Source: Roseicella sp. DB1501 | GTDB lineage: Bacteria; Pseudomonadota; Alphaproteobacteria; Acetobacterales; Acetobacteraceae | DNA length: 64,000 bases | NCBI RefSeq assembly: GCF_013112485.1 | Contig: NZ_JABFHG010000003.1 | Span: 62,001-126,000, forward strand | Direction: 5' to 3' | In this document: piece by piece, positions 36,697 to 48,600 of the stretch | Position numbering within the stretch: the first letter of the stretch is position 1 | Layout: the number at the start of each line of letters is the position of its first letter | Notes under the pieces: generated by a model | Databases searched by the model: none | What the model was told of the DNA's origin: nothing | The model's input: the letters and a program-made list of their open reading frames with translations, nothing else | Position numbers and translations under genes: made by a program

Positions 36697-37480
36697 CCGG
36701 GCCCGCCCCCGCGTCATCGCCTTCGCCAACCAGAAAGGTGGCGTCGGCAAAACCACGACCGCGATCAACCTCGCCACCGTCATGGCGGCGCAGCACAAGG
36801 TTCTGCTCCTGGACCTCGATCCACAGGGCAATGCCTCCACCGGGCTCGGGATCGAGCGGGCGGAACGCGGGGCTGGCACCTATGCGCTGCTGGTCGATGG
36901 CCGGCCGCTCGCGGAATTGCTGCGACCGACGCCGGTGCCGACGCTGCAACTCGTCCCGGCCGATGCCGACCTGGCTGGTGCGGAGGTCGAACTGGTGACC
37001 ATGGAGGACCGCGAGCGCCGGCTGATCCAGGCCCTGACGGCGGATCCGATTCTGATGGCTCAGTTTGACTACATCTTGCTGGATTGCCCGCCTTCCCTTG
37101 GGCTTCTGACGCTCAATGCCCTCGTCGCGGCGCATAGCGTGCTTGTGCCGTTGCAAACCGAATTCTTCGCACTGGAGGGCGTCAGCCAGATCACTCAGAC
37201 GATCGAGCGGGTGAGGCGCGCCCTCAACCCAACTCTGGCGCTCGAAGGCATCCTGCTGACCATGTACGATCGCCGGAACAACCTCTCCGAACTCGTAGCG
37301 CAGGACGTGCGCGGCTTTTTCAAGGACAAGGTATTCGAGACGGTGATCCCGCGGAACATCCGGATCAGCGAGGCGCCCTCGCATGGTCTGCCCGTCAGCC
37401 TCTACGATGCCCGCTCGCCCGGGGCGCAGGCCTATGCCGCCCTCGGCGCTGAATTGCTGCGGCGGGAGAAGCGGGCATGA
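36677..37480 (+). CDS. parA: Chromosome partitioning ATPase ParA, apparent CTG start
   Basis: 267-residue Walker-type ATPase moving ParB-parS complexes. The deviant Walker A KGGVGKTT needs residues upstream of the first ATG (36782), yet the frame has no ATG, GTG or TTG there. CTG at 36677 gives [19 protein letters not shown], a good family N-terminus. Later motifs are LLLDLDPQGNAS and YILLDCPPSLG. The stop overlaps the parB start (ATGA). A start at 36782 would remove the P-loop, so it is excluded. Confidence 0.93.
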   Translation: MPAPPSDRARPRVIAFANQKGGVGKTTTAINLATVMAAQHKVLLLDLDPQGNASTGLGIERAERGAGTYALLVDGRPLAELLRPTPVPTLQLVPADADLAGAEVELVTMEDRERRLIQALTADPILMAQFDYILLDCPPSLGLLTLNALVAAHSVLVPLQTEFFALEGVSQITQTIERVRRALNPTLALEGILLTMYDRRNNLSELVAQDVRGFFKDKVFETVIPRNIRISEAPSHGLPVSLYDARSPGAQAYAALGAELLRREKRA

Positions 37481-38352
37481 GCGGCGCCAAGAAGCCGATG
37501 CGACTGGGCCGTGGTCTCTCCGCCCTGCTCGGCGACGCAGCTGCGCCGATGCCCGCGACGCAGGCTCCTGCGAGCGCCCCCAGCGAGGGCGGGATCCGCA
37601 CCCTGCCTGTCGAGATGCTGGAGCCCGGCCCCTTTCAGCCCCGCGGCCCGATCGACCAGGGCCCGTTGCAGGAGCTTGCCGACAGCATCAAGGAACATGG
37701 CGTACTGCAGCCGATCCTGGTGCGGGAGAAGCCGGGCAGTCCTGGCCAGTATCAGATCATCGGCGGCGAGCGCCGCTGGCGAGCCGCGCAGCTCGCGCAA
37801 CTGCACGAGGTGCCGGTCCTGCTGCGCAACCTCGATGACCGGGCGGCCATGGCGGCGGCGTTGGTCGAGAACCTGCAGCGTCAGGACCTCAACGCTCTGG
37901 AAGAGGCCGAGGGTTTCCGCCGCCTGATCGACGAATTCGGCCTTACCCAGGACCAGCTTGGCCAGGCGGTGGGCAAGAGCCGCAGCCATGTGGCGAACAC
38001 GCTTCGTCTGCTCGCCCTACCGGAGCGGGTGCGAGAGTTGCTGCGCGACGGGGCGCTGACCGCCGGCCATGCCCGCGCCCTGCTGACCGCCCCGGATGCC
38101 GAGGCGCTGGCGCTGCAGGTGGTCGATCGCGGGCTAAACGTGCGGCAGACCGAGGCGCTGGTCGCCGCCAAGCCGCGCGAGCCCAATGCCCGGCCCGCGG
38201 TCGCGCCGGAAACCCAGGCGCTGGAGCGCGATCTGTCCACGCGCTTGGGGCTGCGGGTGAGCATTCGCCATGGCGGCCGTGGCGGCCAGGTGACGATCCA
38301 GTATCGCGATCTGGACCAACTCGACGGCTTGGTCCGCCTGCTGACTCCCTAA
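37477..38352 (+). CDS. parB: Chromosome partitioning protein ParB
   Basis: 291-residue CTP-dependent clamp that binds parS. The N-terminal basic segment LGRGLSALLG would contact ParA, the CTP-binding box II is GERRWRAA near 97, and the KorB/HTH domain has LTQDQLGQAVGKSRSHVAN. A C-terminal dimerisation domain ends the chain. Coupled to parA. The cognate parS sites are 1.4 kb upstream. Ends 10 bases from convergent holA. Confidence 0.97.
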   Translation: MSGAKKPMRLGRGLSALLGDAAAPMPATQAPASAPSEGGIRTLPVEMLEPGPFQPRGPIDQGPLQELADSIKEHGVLQPILVREKPGSPGQYQIIGGERRWRAAQLAQLHEVPVLLRNLDDRAAMAAALVENLQRQDLNALEEAEGFRRLIDEFGLTQDQLGQAVGKSRSHVANTLRLLALPERVRELLRDGALTAGHARALLTAPDAEALALQVVDRGLNVRQTEALVAAKPREPNARPAVAPETQALERDLSTRLGLRVSIRHGGRGGQVTIQYRDLDQLDGLVRLLTP

Positions 38353-38362
38353 GGCGTAGACC

Positions 38363-39382
38363 TTACCGGCGGCTGGCGGCCTGCCGCGCCAAGCCCGTCA
38401 CCGCGTTGCGGGCCACGGTTGTCGCCGGCAGGCCGGTCGTCTTGGTGCGCCGCTCAGCCTCCAGCAGCGCCGCCCCAGCGGCCATCAGCGCATCCGGCCG
38501 CCACAGCCGGAGCGCACGCTCCATGGCCGGGCGGTGGCGGAAGAAGACCGGCGGCCGCAGCGTCTCCAAGGCCCCGGCCGGCGCCGCTCCGGCCGCCACG
38601 GCCAGCGCCGCGAGGTGCAGGCGCTGCACATGCCGCAGCGCCGCCCGCACCACCTGCACGGCATTGGCGCCCTCGGCGAAGGCGGTGTCGAGCGCCTTGT
38701 CGGCCGTGGCCACCTCCCCCGCCATCGCCGCCATCAGGGCTTCCTCAAGGTCGAGGGCCGAGCCCTCGGCGATGCAGGCGATGGCGGCATCCGGCGTCAC
38801 CTTGCCGCCTTGGCCGACGAAGAGGGCGAGCTTCTCCAGCTCGCGCCGCAGCAGCATCCGGTCCTCGCCCAGCCGTTGCGCCAGCCATTCGGTGGCCGCA
38901 GGCTCGGCCGTGACATCCAGCTCCTGCAGGATGCGCGCGATGGAGCCGGCGAGCTCGCTGCCCCGTTCCCGGTAGCAGGCGATCACCGCGCCGGCGGGCG
39001 AGCCTTCCACCGCCTTGAACAGCGCGGCGCTGGTGCGGAGCTCCGGCGCCTCGATCACCACCAAGCCCGGTCCCGGCCCGGCCAGCGCCGCCCTGGCGGC
39101 CTCGACCACCTGCTTGCCATCGCCCGCATCGCGCAGCCGCACCAGGCAGCGGCCGCCGGTCAGCGGCGCGCTCGCCGCCTCATTGGCGAGAGATTGCGGC
39201 GCCCGCAGCATGTCCTTCGCGGCCTCGACCAGCCGCAGCGCATCGCCCTCGGTGACGGTACGGATCAGCGCCTCGCAGCGCTCACGGATCAGGCCGGGAT
39301 CGTCGCCATGCAGCAGCGCCACGCGACAGGCGCCAGGATTGGCGAGGAAGGCGCCGACGCGCCGCGCATCGAGCTTCGCCAC
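38363..39382 (-). CDS. holA: DNA polymerase III subunit delta
   Basis: 339-residue clamp-loader delta subunit. The N-terminal AAA+-like domain begins MAKLDARRVGAFLANP with LLHGDDPGLIRERCE; the middle has LGEDRMLLRRELEKL, a hallmark of HolA; the C-terminal collar domain ends the chain. As usual for delta, no Walker A is present. It begins three bases after lptE stops, in a leuS-lptE-holA operon. Confidence 0.94.
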   Translation of the reverse strand: MAKLDARRVGAFLANPGACRVALLHGDDPGLIRERCEALIRTVTEGDALRLVEAAKDMLRAPQSLANEAASAPLTGGRCLVRLRDAGDGKQVVEAARAALAGPGPGLVVIEAPELRTSAALFKAVEGSPAGAVIACYRERGSELAGSIARILQELDVTAEPAATEWLAQRLGEDRMLLRRELEKLALFVGQGGKVTPDAAIACIAEGSALDLEEALMAAMAGEVATADKALDTAFAEGANAVQVVRAALRHVQRLHLAALAVAAGAAPAGALETLRPPVFFRHRPAMERALRLWRPDALMAAGAALLEAERRTKTTGLPATTVARNAVTGLARQAASRR

Positions 39383-39385
39383 GGC

Positions 39386-39934
39386 TCAGTCCTTGGCCTT
39401 CGCCTGGGCCTCCATGCGCCGGCGGAGGGCGAGCGCGACCTGACGGACGATTGCCTCGGACATTTCCTCCATCGCGCGGCTTTCCAACGCATCGCGGGCG
39501 CTGTCGGCAGAGAAGAATTGCAGATCGGGAATGTTGAAGGAGTCGATCGTCCGATAGGGAATGTCGGATCGCGCCACCGGCACCGGTGGGACCGAGAGCG
39601 TCGCCAAGTCCCAGGTGCCGGTGATGGTGTAGCGGACCCGGGTGATGGTGCCGTCGCGCCGGTAGCCCAGCACCTCCACCCCCGGCGTGTAGGAGACGTT
39701 GAGCTGGTAGCGGGCCGAGGTGCCCGGCGCCGCGTCCTCCAGCCTCCGTTGCAGGTTCCGCCGCAGCAACTGGCCAGTCCGCTCATAAATCGGCCCGACG
39801 CGCACCGCGGCGAGCTCGGTGACGAGGTCTCCGTTGCCGCCATCAGCCGCCGTGCCCGGGGCGTAGAGCGGTCGGAAGTCGCAGCCTGAAAGGCCGAGCA
39901 GCCCCGCCGCGCCCAGCAAGCCGCGGCGCGTCAC
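39386..39934 (-). CDS. lptE: LPS assembly lipoprotein LptE
   Basis: 182-residue outer-membrane lipoprotein that plugs and guides LptD in lipopolysaccharide export. The GTG start at 39934 lies four bases after the leuS stop and yields VTRRGLLGAAGLLGLSGCDF, a lipoprotein signal with lipobox LSGC and +2 Asp. The mature part contains the family's RNLQRRL and SRAMEEMSEAIVRQVAL. The longer open frame to 40087 only overlaps leuS. Confidence 0.92.
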   Translation of the reverse strand: MTRRGLLGAAGLLGLSGCDFRPLYAPGTAADGGNGDLVTELAAVRVGPIYERTGQLLRRNLQRRLEDAAPGTSARYQLNVSYTPGVEVLGYRRDGTITRVRYTITGTWDLATLSVPPVPVARSDIPYRTIDSFNIPDLQFFSADSARDALESRAMEEMSEAIVRQVALALRRRMEAQAKAKD

Positions 39935-39938
39935 GGCC

Positions 39939-42647
<2,709 letters not shown>

Positions 42648-42749
42648 CGGCCATCGATATTGCTGCTCGGCCAAGGGAATAAGCCGTGGTCCGGCGCCTG
42701 GGAAGGGCGCGCTTGCGCCCCGCCTAAACACCGGTCCCGCCCGCCCGGC

Positions 42750-43499
42750 TCAGCTCGCCTCGAGCCAGTGCACCTCGCCGTCGTCCAGGTCGTAATGCGC
42801 CGGCACGATCTGCAGCCGGCCGCGGCCCAGCGCCTCCTGTAGCACCGGGCTCTGCGTGCGCAGCCGCAGGGCGACGCGCCGCGCATTGGCGCGGACCGCG
42901 GCATCGAGCGTGGTGTCGCCCGTGCGCCGCGCCGAAAGCACGGCCGGCAGGATGGGCTGCACCATCTCGCCGATCACGCCGGGGAAGTTGGTATTGCGGT
43001 CCACCACATCGACCGCTGCGGCGACGGCGCCGCAGCTTTCATGCCCGAGCACCACGATCAGCGGGCAGCCCAGCACGCCGACGCCGTATTCGATGCTGCC
43101 GAGCGCCGCGGTATCGACCGTGTTGCCGGCATTGCGGACGATGAAGAGTTCGCCGAGGCCGCGGCCGAAGAGCAGCTCGGGCGGCACCCGGCTGTCCGAG
43201 CAGCCGACCAGGACGCAGAAGGGCGCCTGGCCGCGTGCCAACTCCAACCGTCTCTCCCGCCCCTGGACCGCGCGGAAGGGGGCATCGGTCTGGAAGCGCT
43301 GGTTGCCGTCGCGCAGCAGGGCGAGCGCCTGGTCGGGCGTGAGGTTGGTCCGCGGCACCGGATCGGCGGCGCGCAGCGGCCGGGGCAGGCCAGCGAGGAT
43401 CGCCCCGACGGCGAGCCCGGCGAGGCCGCGCCGGCCTGGCGCGACCGGCAGGCGGCTGCCGGTCCGGCAGCAGGGGCAGGCGGGATCGAGGTGATGCAT
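42750..43499 (-). CDS. Beta-class carbonic anhydrase with export signal
   Basis: 249-residue zinc enzyme interconverting CO2 and bicarbonate. Zinc ligands are Cys in VGCSDSRVPPELLF near 98 with its Asp-Arg dyad, and the HESC pair in LGHESCGAVAAA near 153. Unlike cytosolic relatives it has a basic N-terminus and hydrophobic stretch (GRRGLAGLAVGAILAG, cleavage near LRAADP), so it is likely periplasmic. A CPCC motif lies ahead of the signal. A tandem repeat lies upstream. Confidence 0.93.
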   Translation of the reverse strand: MHHLDPACPCCRTGSRLPVAPGRRGLAGLAVGAILAGLPRPLRAADPVPRTNLTPDQALALLRDGNQRFQTDAPFRAVQGRERRLELARGQAPFCVLVGCSDSRVPPELLFGRGLGELFIVRNAGNTVDTAALGSIEYGVGVLGCPLIVVLGHESCGAVAAAVDVVDRNTNFPGVIGEMVQPILPAVLSARRTGDTTLDAAVRANARRVALRLRTQSPVLQEALGRGRLQIVPAHYDLDDGEVHWLEAS

Positions 43500-43688
43500 G
43501 GTCTGGACAGTCCCGGCGGGACGCGGCTGCGACGGGCGGGCCCGGTTGCGCCGCTCTCCTCGTTGCAGCCGCCGGCGGAGGGGCCGGCAGCCGGGCCGCG
43601 CACGGGCATCGGCCGGCAGGTCGAACGCGGCGCGGGGCGGCCGGTGCCCGCCGCTCGCCTGCAATGGGCCGGAGGGCGGCGGCGGCGC

Positions 43689-43762
43689 GATGCCGATTTG
43701 CGGCCGCCGCCAGATGCCGATTTGCGGCCGTCGCCGCGATGCTGATTTGCGGCCGTCGCCGC
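43689..43762. repeat. Three tandem 24-25 bp repeats
   Basis: Copies at 43689-43712, 43713-43737 and 43738-43762 share GATGCCGATTTGCGGCCG; copies 2 and 3 differ at one base. They lie between the divergent carbonic anhydrase and DUF1489 genes, 19 bases before the latter's start. The remainder of this 281-bp gap shows no clear promoter. Confidence 0.92.
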
Positions 43763-43780
43763 AGGCGGTACACCCGCCGG

Positions 43781-44203
43781 GTGCTGCATCTCATCAAGCT
43801 TTCCGTCGGCCCGAAGGATGTCGGCCAGCTCCGCGAGCTGCAGGCGCGCCGGGCCGTCGCCGACCCGCCGCTGCGCCACCAGACCCGCATGGTCCCGAAG
43901 CGGGCGGCCGAGATCACCGCCGGCGGTTCCATCTACTGGGTGGTCGCGGGCTTCGTGCAGGTGCGCCAGCGCATCCTCGAGATCCGCGACGAGGCCTGGG
44001 AGGACGGCACGAGCTGCGCCGGGCTGGTGCTGGACCCGACCCTGGTGCCGGTGGCGGCCCGGCCGGTGAAGCCCTTCCAGGGCTGGCGCTATCTCGAGCC
44101 GGCGGCGGCCCCGCTGGATGTCGCGGCCGGCGCGGAAGCGGAGGGGATCGAGGCGCTGCCGGCCCGGCTGCGGCAGGAGCTGCGGTCCCTTGGCCTGATC
44201 TGA
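43781..44203 (+). CDS. DUF1489 family protein
   Basis: 140-residue conserved alphaproteobacterial protein of unknown function. The GTG start at 43781 yields VLHLIKLSVGPKDV, the standard family N-terminus; upstream codons belong to the tandem repeat. Conserved blocks are TRMVPKRAAEI, GGSIYWVVAGFVQVRQRI and PKPFQGWRYL-like text near the end. No signal peptide. Neighbours give no hint of role. Confidence 0.9.
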   Translation: MLHLIKLSVGPKDVGQLRELQARRAVADPPLRHQTRMVPKRAAEITAGGSIYWVVAGFVQVRQRILEIRDEAWEDGTSCAGLVLDPTLVPVAARPVKPFQGWRYLEPAAAPLDVAAGAEAEGIEALPARLRQELRSLGLI

Positions 44204-44290
44204 GACTTCCCTGCGAAGCCGCGGCGGGCTCTGCGGGGACCCCGTGATTCGCTCAGGGCCCAAGGGGCGGCACAGCCTGCCGCGGCGCGC

Positions 44291-44620
44291 TCAGCCGCCG
44301 AGCAGCGCCCGCACCGCGACCAGTGCCGCCAGCCCGGCGAGCAGCGCCGGCAGCAGCCGCCCGCGTCCCCACCACCAGGCGAGCAGCCCGGCCGCCAGCC
44401 CGGCCAGGCGCGCGGCGAGCGGCAGGCTGGCCGCGGCGCCGCCGGGCAGGACCACGGCGAGGGCGACGAAGGCCGAGAGCGTCGCCTGGCTGACCGCCGA
44501 GGCCCAGGCGATCAACGGATGATCGGGCCGCAGCCGGCCCGCCACCAGCAGCCCGACGGCCCGCAGGCCGAGCATCGCCGCGATGCTCAGCGCGAGCGCC
44601 AGGCCGCGGCCATCGAGCAT
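44291..44620 (-). CDS. azlD: Branched-chain amino acid exporter small subunit AzlD
   Basis: 109-residue inner-membrane protein with about four hydrophobic helices (ALALSIAAMLGLRAVGLL, AVSQATLSAFVALAVVL and two later). It pairs with AzlC to export branched-chain amino acids. The ATG overlaps the azlC stop (TGATG). The protein is very rich in Ala, Leu and Gly, so assignment rests on position, size and topology. Confidence 0.85.
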   Translation of the reverse strand: MLDGRGLALALSIAAMLGLRAVGLLVAGRLRPDHPLIAWASAVSQATLSAFVALAVVLPGGAAASLPLAARLAGLAAGLLAWWWGRGRLLPALLAGLAALVAVRALLGG

Positions 44621-45366
44621 CAGCCTCGGCCCCCGCCCCCGCCCCCGCCTCTGGCCCTGCCGCCACGCCGGGCGGGACGGCGCAGCAGGAAGGCCAGCGT
44701 GCCGCCGACCAGCCCGGCTGCCAGCAGCCCCCAGGCGGCCGGCAGCAGGATGGCGAGCGGCGCCGCGGCGATGCCGGCGAGGATCGGCAGCCGCGAGGCG
44801 GGCATGCGGCCCTCGGCCGCCAGCAGCAGGGCGAAATAGAGCGGGTTGGCGAAGAGCAGGGCCGCCAGCAGCGAGGGCCGCAGCCAGGGTGCCGCCAGCA
44901 GGCCGAGCCAGGTCGCCAGCCCGGCGACCAGCCAGGAGGCCAGGGCGAAGCCGAGGAACCAGCGCAGCCGCGCCGCCTCCGGCAGGCCGGGCAGCACCCG
45001 CATCGCCGCCGCCCAGGGGGTGATGGCGATGAAGGGCAGCGCCAGCCAACGCCATCCTGGCCCAGGCCCGGATGGCGGGCCGAGCCAGGGGGCGATCGCC
45101 ATGGCCATCGGCAGGAAGCGCGCATTGGCCGCCGTCGCGCCGAGCGCGGCGCCCGCCGGATCGCCGGCGCCGGCCTGCAGCAGCACAAGCTGCCCGGCCA
45201 TGCCATAGACGCCGAGCGAGGCGCCGAGGGCCCAGCCCGGCCCCAGCCCGGCGGCAGCGACCGCAGCCCCGAAGGCGAGGAAGCTGACGCCCATGGCGAT
45301 GGCCGGGGCGCCGAGCGCGGCGCCGGCACCGGCGCGGAAGGGGGAGGAGGGGGATTCGGAGGACAT
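44620..45366 (-). CDS. azlC: AzlC family branched-chain amino acid permease
   Basis: 248-residue membrane protein, large subunit of the AzlCD exporter. Family features are GVSFLAFGAAVAAAGLG, GMAGQLVLLQAGAG (the AzlC 'QF' region equivalent) and NARFLPMAMAIAPWL. The C-terminus ends in an Arg/Gly run. ATG 45366 was chosen because it gives MSSESPSS; an in-frame ATG at 45387 exists. A 3 x 11-bp repeat lies 35 bases upstream. Confidence 0.9.
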   Translation of the reverse strand: MSSESPSSPFRAGAGAALGAPAIAMGVSFLAFGAAVAAAGLGPGWALGASLGVYGMAGQLVLLQAGAGDPAGAALGATAANARFLPMAMAIAPWLGPPSGPGPGWRWLALPFIAITPWAAAMRVLPGLPEAARLRWFLGFALASWLVAGLATWLGLLAAPWLRPSLLAALLFANPLYFALLLAAEGRMPASRLPILAGIAAAPLAILLPAAWGLLAAGLVGGTLAFLLRRPARRGGRARGGGGGGGRG

Positions 45367-45400
45367 GCCGCGCCGGCATCCTGCCATGCCGGGCCAGGGG

Positions 45401-45433
45401 CGCCAGCTAGGCGCCAGCTAGGCGCCAGCCAGG
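45401..45433. repeat. Three tandem 11-bp repeats
   Basis: CGCCAGCTAGG twice then CGCCAGCCAGG, head to tail, in the 258-bp divergent gap between azlC and the RND pump. The gap otherwise has no motif I can defend. Confidence 0.9.
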
Positions 45434-45624
45434 GCGCCACCCACCGGCATGGCGCCGCCGTAACCCGGCTGCCCTGGGGGATGGCGAAGTCTTAAGCCTC
45501 GCCCAATGGGTGCGGCAAGCCGGCGCGTGCGAAAAAACCAGGCCGGGCAAGGCATGGCCGCGCCCACAGCAGTGCCCAAGCCCTCTGCCCGTGCCGCATC
45601 GCGGCCGTCTGGACTGGAACCCGC

Positions 45625-48600
45625 ATGCGCCACCTGGTCGCCTTCGCCCTGCAGAAGCGGGCGCTCGTGATCCTGCTCTACATCGCCTTCCTCTGCATCG
45701 GCTTCGCGGGCTTCCGGCAACTCAACATCGAGGCCTATCCGGATCCGGTGCCGCCGACGGTGGTGATCATCACCCAGAACCAGGGGCAGAGCGCGGAGGA
45801 GATCGAGCGCTACATCACCATCCCGATCGAGGTCGGGCTCTCGGGCATGCCGAACCTGGCGAAGGTCCGCTCGACCTCGCTCTTCGGCCTCTCGGTGGTC
45901 TCGGCGCAGTTCACCTTCGCCTATAATTACGAGCAATCCCTGCAGCAGGTGCTGAACCGGCTCGGCCAGATCAGCGGCTTGCCGAATGGGGTGCAGCCGC
46001 AGATCAGCCCCTGGAGCCCGATCGGCGAGATCCTGCGCTACCGCGTGATCGGCCCGCCCGGCTTCGCCGTCAGCGACCTCCGGGTGCTGCAGGACTGGGT
46101 GCTGCAACGCCGCTTCAAGCGCGTGCCGGGGGTGATCGACGTCACCGCCTATGGCGGCCCGACCAAGTCCTACAACGTCATCGTCGACCTGCCGAAGCTG
46201 ACCGCCTACGGCCTCTCCCTGCCGCAGGTGGTGCAGGCCATCGGCAACGGCGATGCGACGACGGGCGCCGGCATCATCGATGTCGGCCCGCAATCCGCCG
46301 TGGTGCAGGGCGTTGGTCTGATCCGCTCCATGGACGATGTCCGCAACGTCGTGCTCGGGGTGAACAACAACCTCCCGGTCCTGCTCTCCGACGTCGCCCG
46401 GGTGGAGGTCGGCAACCTGCCCCGGCTCGGCATCGCCGGGCAGGAGGCGGATGACGACGTGGTCATGGGCGTGGTGCTCATGCGCCGCGGCGAGCAGACC
46501 CTGCCGACCATCCGCGCGGTGGAGCAGGAGGTGCGGACGATCAATGCCGGCGGCGTGCTGCCGCCCGGCGTGCACATCGTGCCGATCTACGACCGCAAGG
46601 ACCTGGTGGAGGTGACCACCCACCACGTGGTGAAGAACATCATCATGGGCATCGCCCTGGTGGTGTTCATCCAGTGGCTGTTCCTCGGCGACTTCAAGGG
46701 CGCGATCGTGGTGGGCGCGACCATCCCCTTCGCCTTCTTCACCGCCGTCATCGTCATGCTGCTGCGGGGCGAGAGCGCCAACCTGCTCTCCCTCGGCAGC
46801 CTGGATTTCGGCCTGCTGGTCGATGCCACCGTGATCATGGTGGAGAATGTCTACCGCCACCTGCACCTGACCCATGGCGTGCCTGGCCACCGGATCGCCC
46901 ACCCCACCGCCTCCCGCGGCCTCTCGGGCGTGCCGCTGATCGTGCTGCGGGCGGCCGGCGAGGTGAGCACGGCGATCTTCTTCTCGGCGCTGATCATCGT
47001 CGCCGCCTTCATCCCGCTCTTCACCATGGGCGGGATCGAGGGGCGGATCTTCGGCCCGATGGCCAAGACCTATGCCTATGCCATCGGCGGCGCGCTCTTC
47101 GCCACCTTCACCGTCGCCCCGGCGCTGGCCGGCACGCTGTTCCGCGACAACACGAAGGAGAAGGTGATGCCGATCGTGCGCTGGCTTGGGCGGGCGCACG
47201 AATACCTGCACGGCCTCGCCATGCGGCGGCGGATCGCCACCATCGCCGTCTCCGGCCTGCTGCTGGCCGGCGCCGTCGTGCAGTTCAGCCGGATGGGCGG
47301 CGAGTTCCTGCCGACGCTCGAGGAAGGCAGCATCTGGATGCGGGCGACCATGCCCGCGACCATCTCGCTCGCCGAGGGCAACCGCTACGTCAACCGCATG
47401 CGCATGGTGCTGAAGGAGTTCCCCGAGGTCATCACCGTCACCTCGCAGCAGGGCCGGCCGGATGACGGCACGGACAGTGCCGGCTTCTTCAATGCGGAGT
47501 TCTTCGTGCCGCTGAAGCCGATGGACCAGTGGACCACGGCGAGCAGCAAGGATGCGCTGGTCGAGAAGATCCAGGCGCGGCTGTCCCAGGAGTTCATCGG
47601 GGTCGACTTCAATTTCTCCCAGTACATCTCGGACAACGTGCAGGAGGCGGCCTCGGGGGTGAAGGGCGCCAACGCGCTGAAGGTGATCGGCCCGGATCTC
47701 GACGTGCTCGCGCGCGTGGCGGAGCAGATCCGCCAGCAGATGGAGAAGGTGGACGGCATCGCCGATCTCGGCGTCTTCCGCACCCTTGGCCAGCCGACCG
47801 TCTCCATCCGCATCGACCGCGCCAAGGCGGCGCGCTACGGCCTCGCCATCAACGACATCAACCAGGTGATCCAGGCGGCGATCGGCGGGCAGGAGGCGGC
47901 GCGGCTGTATGAGGAGGGCGGCGACCGCAACTTCCCGATCATCGTCCGCTTCGACGCACCCTACCGCACCCGGCTTGACGCCATCCGGCGCATCCCGATC
48001 AGCCCGCAATCCGGCGCGACGCTCGGCGACGTGGCGACGGTCGGGCTGATCTCCGGCGCGAGCTACATCTACCGCGAGGATGCCTCGCGCTACGTGCCGG
48101 TGAAATTCTCGGTCCGCGGCCGCGATCCGCAATCGGCGGTCGAGGAGGCGCAGGCGCTGGTGGAGCAGAACGTGGTGGTGCCGCCCGGCTACAAACTGGA
48201 ATGGGTGGGCGAGTTCCGCAACCTGCAGGAGGCGATCGCCCGACTGAAGATCGTGGTGCCGATCGCCCTCGCCCTCATCGCCATGCTGCTCTACGTGCAG
48301 TTCAGCAGCCTGCGCGACACGCTGCTGATCTTCGGCCTGCTGCCGCTCTCCTGCATCGGCGGCGTCACCGCGCTCGAGCTGATGGGGCTGCATTTCAGCG
48401 TGCCGGCGGCCATCGGCTTCCTCGCCCTGTTCGGCATCACGGTGATGGAGGGCATCATCCTGCTCTCGCATTTCCATGGGCTGCGCGATGCCGGGATGCC
48501 CTGGCGGCAGGCCCTCGACCAGGCCGGCGTGGACCGGATGCGGCCGGTGATGATGACCTGCCTCGCCGCGATGGTCGGCCTGCTGCCGGCGGCGGTCGCG

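Noticed and set aside
43689-43762. Tandem repeats as a CRISPR remnant
   Set aside because: Units are directly adjacent without spacers and no cas gene is present.
45401-45433. 11-bp repeats as an attachment site or iteron array
   Set aside because: Only three copies, no integrase or replication gene nearby; simple slippage is sufficient.
46624-46629. CACGTG inside the RND gene as a further parS
   Set aside because: The flanks do not match the parS arms (CACCACGTGGTG); only the 6-base core agrees.
45418-48477. 1019-codon open frame on the minus strand opposite the RND pump
   Set aside because: It is a mirror effect of high GC in the third codon position; the product is His/Arg/Ala-rich with no domain, and the plus-strand gene is unmistakable.
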